Source: an uncultured Gemmatimonadota bacterium
GTDB lineage: Bacteria; Gemmatimonadota; Gemmatimonadetes; Gemmatimonadales; GWC2-71-9
Direction of reading: 5' to 3'
Assembly (NCBI GenBank): GCA_946887295.1
Contig: CAMPKP010000031.1
Span: forward strand, 1 to 26,488
DNA: 26,488 nucleotides
Position 1 is the first letter of the stretch, and each line of letters opens with the position of its first letter. Under the pieces are notes generated by a model, which saw nothing but the letters and a program-made list of their open reading frames with translations, did not search any database and had not been told where the DNA came from. The translations under genes were made by a program, and so were the position numbers. Below, in pieces: positions 23,292 to 26,488 of the stretch.

Positions 23292-24470
23292 GTGCCATCC
23301 ACCGCCGTCCCCCGGACCGTCAAGGGGCTCTCGCTCGTCTCCCTGTTCAACGATTTCGCCAGCGAGATGGTATACCCCATCCTGCCGGCGTTCGTCACGG
23401 GGCCGCTCGGCGCCGGAGCGCTCGCCCTCGGCGTGCTGGATGGCGCGGCGGAGCTGACCTCGGCCGTGCTCAAGGTGGTGAGCGGCCGGTTGGCGGACCG
23501 CCCCCGGTGGCGCGCCCCGCTGATTCTGGGAGGGTACGCGACGGCCGTGCTGGTCCGGCCGCTGATCTCAGTCGCCGCGGCGGCCTGGCAGGTGATCGGG
23601 TTCCGGATCATAGACCGGGTCGGAAAGGGCCTCCGGACCCCGGCCCGCGACGCGCTCATCGCGGCGGTCACGCCTGCCGAGCTGCGCGGCCGGGCGTTCG
23701 GGTTCCATCGCGCCGCCGACCACCTGGGCGCGGTGCTCGGCTCGATCGCCGCGGGGTATCTGCTCGCGCTGGGACTCGGCGTTCGAGAGGTCATCGGCTG
23801 GAGCGCGCTCCCCGGGATGGTCGCGTTCCTGCTTCTGGCCCTGCTGCTCCGGGGGACGCGAGCGGCGGCGGCGCCGACCCGTGGACCGGAGCGCGGGGGG
23901 AACCTCACCGATGCCGGCGGGCGGGTCTTCTGGGGGCCGGTGCTGGTGCTGGCGGCGCTCACCTTCTTCCGGCTGCCGGAGGCGCTGCTGCTGCTCAGAC
24001 TCCAGGAGCTCGGGGTGCCGGTCGCGTCGATCCCGCTGGTGTGGGCCGGCCTTCACGTGGTGCGAAGCGCGTCCTCCTATCCCGGCGGGTGGATTTCCGA
24101 CCGGCTCGGGCCGCGGGCGACCGTCGCGGCGGGAGGTCTGCTCTTCGCCGCCGTCGCGGCCGGGTTCGGTGGCCGGCTCGCTTCAGGATGGGCCATAGCC
24201 GTATTTCTTCTGCTCGGGCCGGTGGCCGGGTTGACCGAATCTCCGGAGCGGGCGCTGGTGGCGCGCCTCGCGCCGGTCCGGACCGGCAGGGGTTTCGGCA
24301 TCTACCACGCGCTGACCGGAGTCGCCGCGTTGCCGGCCGGGCTCGTCTTCGGCGGCGTGTATCAACGGTTCGGCGGACCGGTCGCGCTGTGGGGGTCGGC
24401 CGCGGGAATGGTCGCCGGGGTCGCCGCCTGGCTCGCCGTCACGCGCGGGCGCGCCTACACTTCCCCATGA
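23292..24470 (+). CDS. Major facilitator superfamily transporter
   Basis: A 392-residue inner-membrane protein with about twelve hydrophobic segments. The start TVKGLSLVSLFNDFASEMVY and the loop FRIIDRVGKGLRTPARDALI, then GRAFGFHRAADHLGAVLGS, are characteristic of an MFS subgroup (YfkF-like). The DRxGKGxRTxPRDAL loop lies between helices 4 and 5. The second half has GGWISDRLGPR, the matching inter-helix loop. The start is GTG 23292; a later start would remove the conserved first helix. No drug or sugar specificity can be assigned. The promoter must overlap the divergent metallopeptidase gene. The stop is followed 19 bases later by the next gene. Confidence 0.93.
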   Translation: MPSTAVPRTVKGLSLVSLFNDFASEMVYPILPAFVTGPLGAGALALGVLDGAAELTSAVLKVVSGRLADRPRWRAPLILGGYATAVLVRPLISVAAAAWQVIGFRIIDRVGKGLRTPARDALIAAVTPAELRGRAFGFHRAADHLGAVLGSIAAGYLLALGLGVREVIGWSALPGMVAFLLLALLLRGTRAAAAPTRGPERGGNLTDAGGRVFWGPVLVLAALTFFRLPEALLLLRLQELGVPVASIPLVWAGLHVVRSASSYPGGWISDRLGPRATVAAGGLLFAAVAAGFGGRLASGWAIAVFLLLGPVAGLTESPERALVARLAPVRTGRGFGIYHALTGVAALPAGLVFGGVYQRFGGPVALWGSAAGMVAGVAAWLAVTRGRAYTSP

Positions 24471-24489
24471 CGGGGACGGAGGGACCGAG

Positions 24490-25422
24490 ATGGTGAGCAG
24501 GAGACTGCTGGTCGCGGGACTTCTGGCGCTGACGGCCGGACCCGGCGAGGCACAGGTGCTGATGCGGATAGGCGAGCCGGGTCGGGCGACCTACTCCGAG
24601 CTGCACGAGGCGCTCCGGGCCGGCACGCCTGCGGCCGATTCGGCGTGCGCCGTACTGGGGGAGAAGCGTCCGAAGGTGCTCTGGGGCCGGATGCGCGCCG
24701 CCGTCGCGGGCGAGGCCGAGTGGAACGACGCGCCGCTCGCCCTGACCCGCCTCGCCGAGCTGCGCGACCCGGCCTACGCCGACAGCGCGGCGCGGCTGAG
24801 CCGGGAGATCGCCGCCGGCGAGGTGAAAGGCCCGCCGGGGCAGGATCCGGCGGATCTGCTGGCCCCGCTCCGCGCCATCGAGCTCGAGCGCGCGAGGCGG
24901 ACCCGGGGAGATCCTGCGGTATTGAAGGAGATCCTCGCCCAGATCCCCACTCGCAACTACGGATTGGGAGAGGCGTGGGTGCTGGGCCGGCTCGGACCGG
25001 CGGCTTCGGACTCGGTGCGGGCCCGCTTCCTGGCAGCCGCGGACCCGGAGCTCAAGGTGCGATACCTGACGCTGCTGTCCTTCTCGGCGGATACTTCATC
25101 GATCCCGCTGTTGAAGCGGGTGTACGCCGCGCCGGACAGCTTCGGCGTGCCGCCGCGCTACGCGTCCCGCGCCTCCGACGCGCTGCTCTGGATCGGCACC
25201 CGCTCCAGCCTGGCCGCCCTGCTGGAGGCCCGCGAGCAGGCCCGCGCCCGCGGCGTCTACAGCGCTCCGGAGCTCGCCCGGGGCGGCTACGACTTCCTGG
25301 CGAACGACAGCTCGGCCGTGATCTCGCGGACGGGGAAGTGGCTGACGCAGTGGATCGAAGAGCTGGGTCAGCAGCAGCGGGTCGGCCCGTCGGCGTATCG
25401 GGCCCGCACGAACTCCTCGTAG
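24490..25422 (+). CDS. Secreted protein with HEAT-like helical repeats, function unknown
   Basis: A 310-residue protein. MVSRRLLVAGLLALTAGPGEA is a good signal peptide (two Arg, hydrophobic core, cleavage probably before QVLM), so it acts outside the inner membrane. The mature part is Ala- and Leu-rich with helical pairs such as LAPLRAIELERARR and GEAWVLGRLGPAASDSVRAR, and DPELKVRYLTLLSFSADTSS. These look like HEAT/PBS-type repeats, as used for protein binding. ATG 24490 is preceded by GGAGGG. It sits 19 bases after the MFS gene and may share its message. Its last 55 bases overlap the opposing YbdD-like gene. No enzyme motif is seen. Confidence 0.86.
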   Translation: MVSRRLLVAGLLALTAGPGEAQVLMRIGEPGRATYSELHEALRAGTPAADSACAVLGEKRPKVLWGRMRAAVAGEAEWNDAPLALTRLAELRDPAYADSAARLSREIAAGEVKGPPGQDPADLLAPLRAIELERARRTRGDPAVLKEILAQIPTRNYGLGEAWVLGRLGPAASDSVRARFLAAADPELKVRYLTLLSFSADTSSIPLLKRVYAAPDSFGVPPRYASRASDALLWIGTRSSLAALLEAREQARARGVYSAPELARGGYDFLANDSSAVISRTGKWLTQWIEELGQQQRVGPSAYRARTNSS

Positions 25423-25586
25423 AACTCGCGCTCGCCGGGCACCGGGCGCTCCGGATGACACCGGCGCAGATGCTCCACGTACGCCCCGTAGTCCGGCATC
25501 CCCGCGACCCGCCTGAGCGCGGTCAGCATCGCGGAGAGCCATGAGCGAGGGTCCGCCCCACCCCGGCCGGCCGCACTAGCCCGCAT
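25368..25586 (-). CDS. YbdD/YjiX-family small protein
   Basis: A 72-residue protein of the YbdD/YjiX family. The hallmark is [19 protein letters not shown], followed by [20 protein letters not shown] and the C-terminal PTRCC. In E. coli the relatives YbdD and YjiX accompany CstA and BtsT and are needed for pyruvate uptake by them. Here the gene directly follows cstA on the - strand: its ATG overlaps the cstA stop by 11 bases. An internal start ([12 protein letters not shown]) is also possible, giving a protein closer to the usual 65 residues. The 3' end overlaps the convergent 24490-25422 gene by 55 bp. Confidence 0.93.
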   Translation of the reverse strand: MRASAAGRGGADPRSWLSAMLTALRRVAGMPDYGAYVEHLRRCHPERPVPGEREFYEEFVRARYADGPTRCC

Positions 25587-26488
25587 ACGCCGTCTCCACG
25601 AACGGGCTCTCCTGAACGCTCGCGGGCTTGCGCCGCGTCAGCACCAGCACCCACTCCCGCGCCGACGCCAGCACCACCAGCAGTGTCACCAGCATGAAGG
25701 CGATTGCGACCACGGCGTCGAGCCGGTCGTTGAAGACCAGCCGCGCGCCGCGCGCCGGGTCGAGCGTGCCATCGGCGATCTGCTGCAAGGTCAGCGCGGC
25801 GTGGGACAGAAATCCGAGCCGGGGATCGGCCGCGAACACCTTCTGCCACCCGGCCGTGAGCGTCACGACCAGCACCCAGGCGAGGGGCAGGAGCGTGACC
25901 CAGGCGTAGCGCGCCTTGCCGCTCTTGATGAGGATCGTCGTGCCCACGCACAGCGCGACCGCCGCGAGCAGCTGGTTGCTGATCCCGAAGAGCGGCCAGA
26001 GCGAGTTGATCCCGCCGAGCGGGTCCACCACGCCCTGGATCAGGAAGTATCCCCATCCCGCCACCACCAGGGCCGAGGCCGCGATGATGCTGGGGTACCA
26101 GGAGGTGCGGCCCAGGGGCTTCCAGAGATGTCCGGCGAGCTCCTGGAGCATGAAGCGGCCGACCCTGGTGCCGGTGTCCACCGTGGTCAGAATGAAAAGC
26201 GCCTCGAACATGATGGCGAAGTGGTACCAGAGCGCCATCAGTCCCTGCCCGAACGCGCCGGAGAAGATCTGCGCCATCCCCACCGCGAGGGAGGGCGCAC
26301 CGCCGGTTCGCGAGAGCAGGGTCTGCTCGCCCACCGCCGCCGCGAGGCCGTTCATCTGCTCCGGCGTGACCAGGAAGCCCCAGCCCCGGATCGTCTCCGC
26401 CGCGGCCTCGACGCTGCCGCCGAGGGTGGCGATCGGGGCGTTGATCGCGAAGTAGACTCCGGGATCGAGCACCGCGGCGGCGCACATC
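25576..26488 (-). CDS. cstA: CstA-family carbon starvation/pyruvate transporter, C-terminal part
   Basis: The last 300 or so residues of CstA; the N-terminal half lies beyond the window end. Typical segments are [20 protein letters not shown], then MLQE, and [20 protein letters not shown], both strongly conserved in CstA. Several further membrane helices follow, such as [20 protein letters not shown] and [19 protein letters not shown]. The short cytoplasmic tail ([13 protein letters not shown]) is variable. CstA is an inner-membrane transporter linked to pyruvate and peptide use in starvation. It is followed by its YbdD-type partner with an 11-base overlap, indicating one operon. Confidence 0.96.
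   Translation of the reverse strand, partial: MCAAAVLDPGVYFAINAPIATLGGSVEAAAETIRGWGFLVTPEQMNGLAAAVGEQTLLSRTGGAPSLAVGMAQIFSGAFGQGLMALWYHFAIMFEALFILTTVDTGTRVGRFMLQELAGHLWKPLGRTSWYPSIIAASALVVAGWGYFLIQGVVDPLGGINSLWPLFGISNQLLAAVALCVGTTILIKSGKARYAWVTLLPLAWVLVVTLTAGWQKVFAADPRLGFLSHAALTLQQIADGTLDPARGARLVFNDRLDAVVAIAFMLVTLLVVLASAREWVLVLTRRKPASVQESPFVETAYAG

Noticed and set aside
22634..24496. A 620-codon + strand frame
   Set aside because: It is antisense to the metallopeptidase and out of frame with the MFS gene; composition is typical of a shadow frame.

Overview
The window is about 26.5 kb of very GC-rich, gene-dense bacterial DNA. The likely source is a diderm soil-type bacterium. A Gemmatimonadota-like genome is my best guess, from the mix of a secreted M1 peptidase with a barrel-like C-terminus, stand-alone degenerate receivers, a DUF885 protein and CstA/YbdD. 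Myxococcota or Acidobacteriota are not excluded. No rRNA or CRISPR is present.

Region 1 (1-10798, + strand) is the 3' end of a nonribosomal peptide synthetase (NRPS) operon. A truncated subunit (A-PCP-C-A-PCP) is followed by an MbtH-like protein, a terminal subunit (C-A with an embedded methyltransferase-PCP-TE), and an Sfp-type phosphopantetheinyl transferase. The first three genes overlap by 4 bases each. Pocket residues read by eye suggest that the last two residues are Val and then N-methyl-Ile (or Val). The preceding adenylation domain has a code I do not recognise (DVWDQGSTTK). The thioesterase carries Cys, not Ser, in its nucleophile motif. The loading end of the line lies upstream of the window.

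Region 2 (10825-12751, - strand) is a tight three-gene operon: an Lrp/AsnC regulator, an EamA exporter and a small conserved hypothetical protein. A 9+9 bp inverted repeat between a putative promoter and the lrp start codon looks like an autoregulatory operator.

Region 3 (about 12770-14690) is an accessory island with lower GC. It holds a 28-residue peptide gene with nine Cys and its own ribosome site and terminator, a divergent class-II-like tRNA with a UGG anticodon, a perfect 28-bp palindrome abutting that tRNA, a 60-residue basic ORF, a frameshifted DUF3800 remnant, and three copies of a hairpin repeat. Two of these copies frame a segment of about 1 kb. Two receiver-like proteins, both without the phospho-acceptor Asp, sit back to back at its right edge.

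Region 4 (15189-22210, + strand) holds an M1 peptidase with a probable outer-membrane barrel, a cupin and nucleotidyltransferase pair (sugar nucleotide supply), a DUF885 metalloprotein and a D-Ala-D-Ala-ligase-like ATP-grasp enzyme. Region 5 (22235-26488) holds a zinc metallopeptidase (-), an MFS transporter (+), a secreted helical-repeat protein (+), and on the - strand a YbdD-like protein and the C-terminal part of CstA, which runs off the window.
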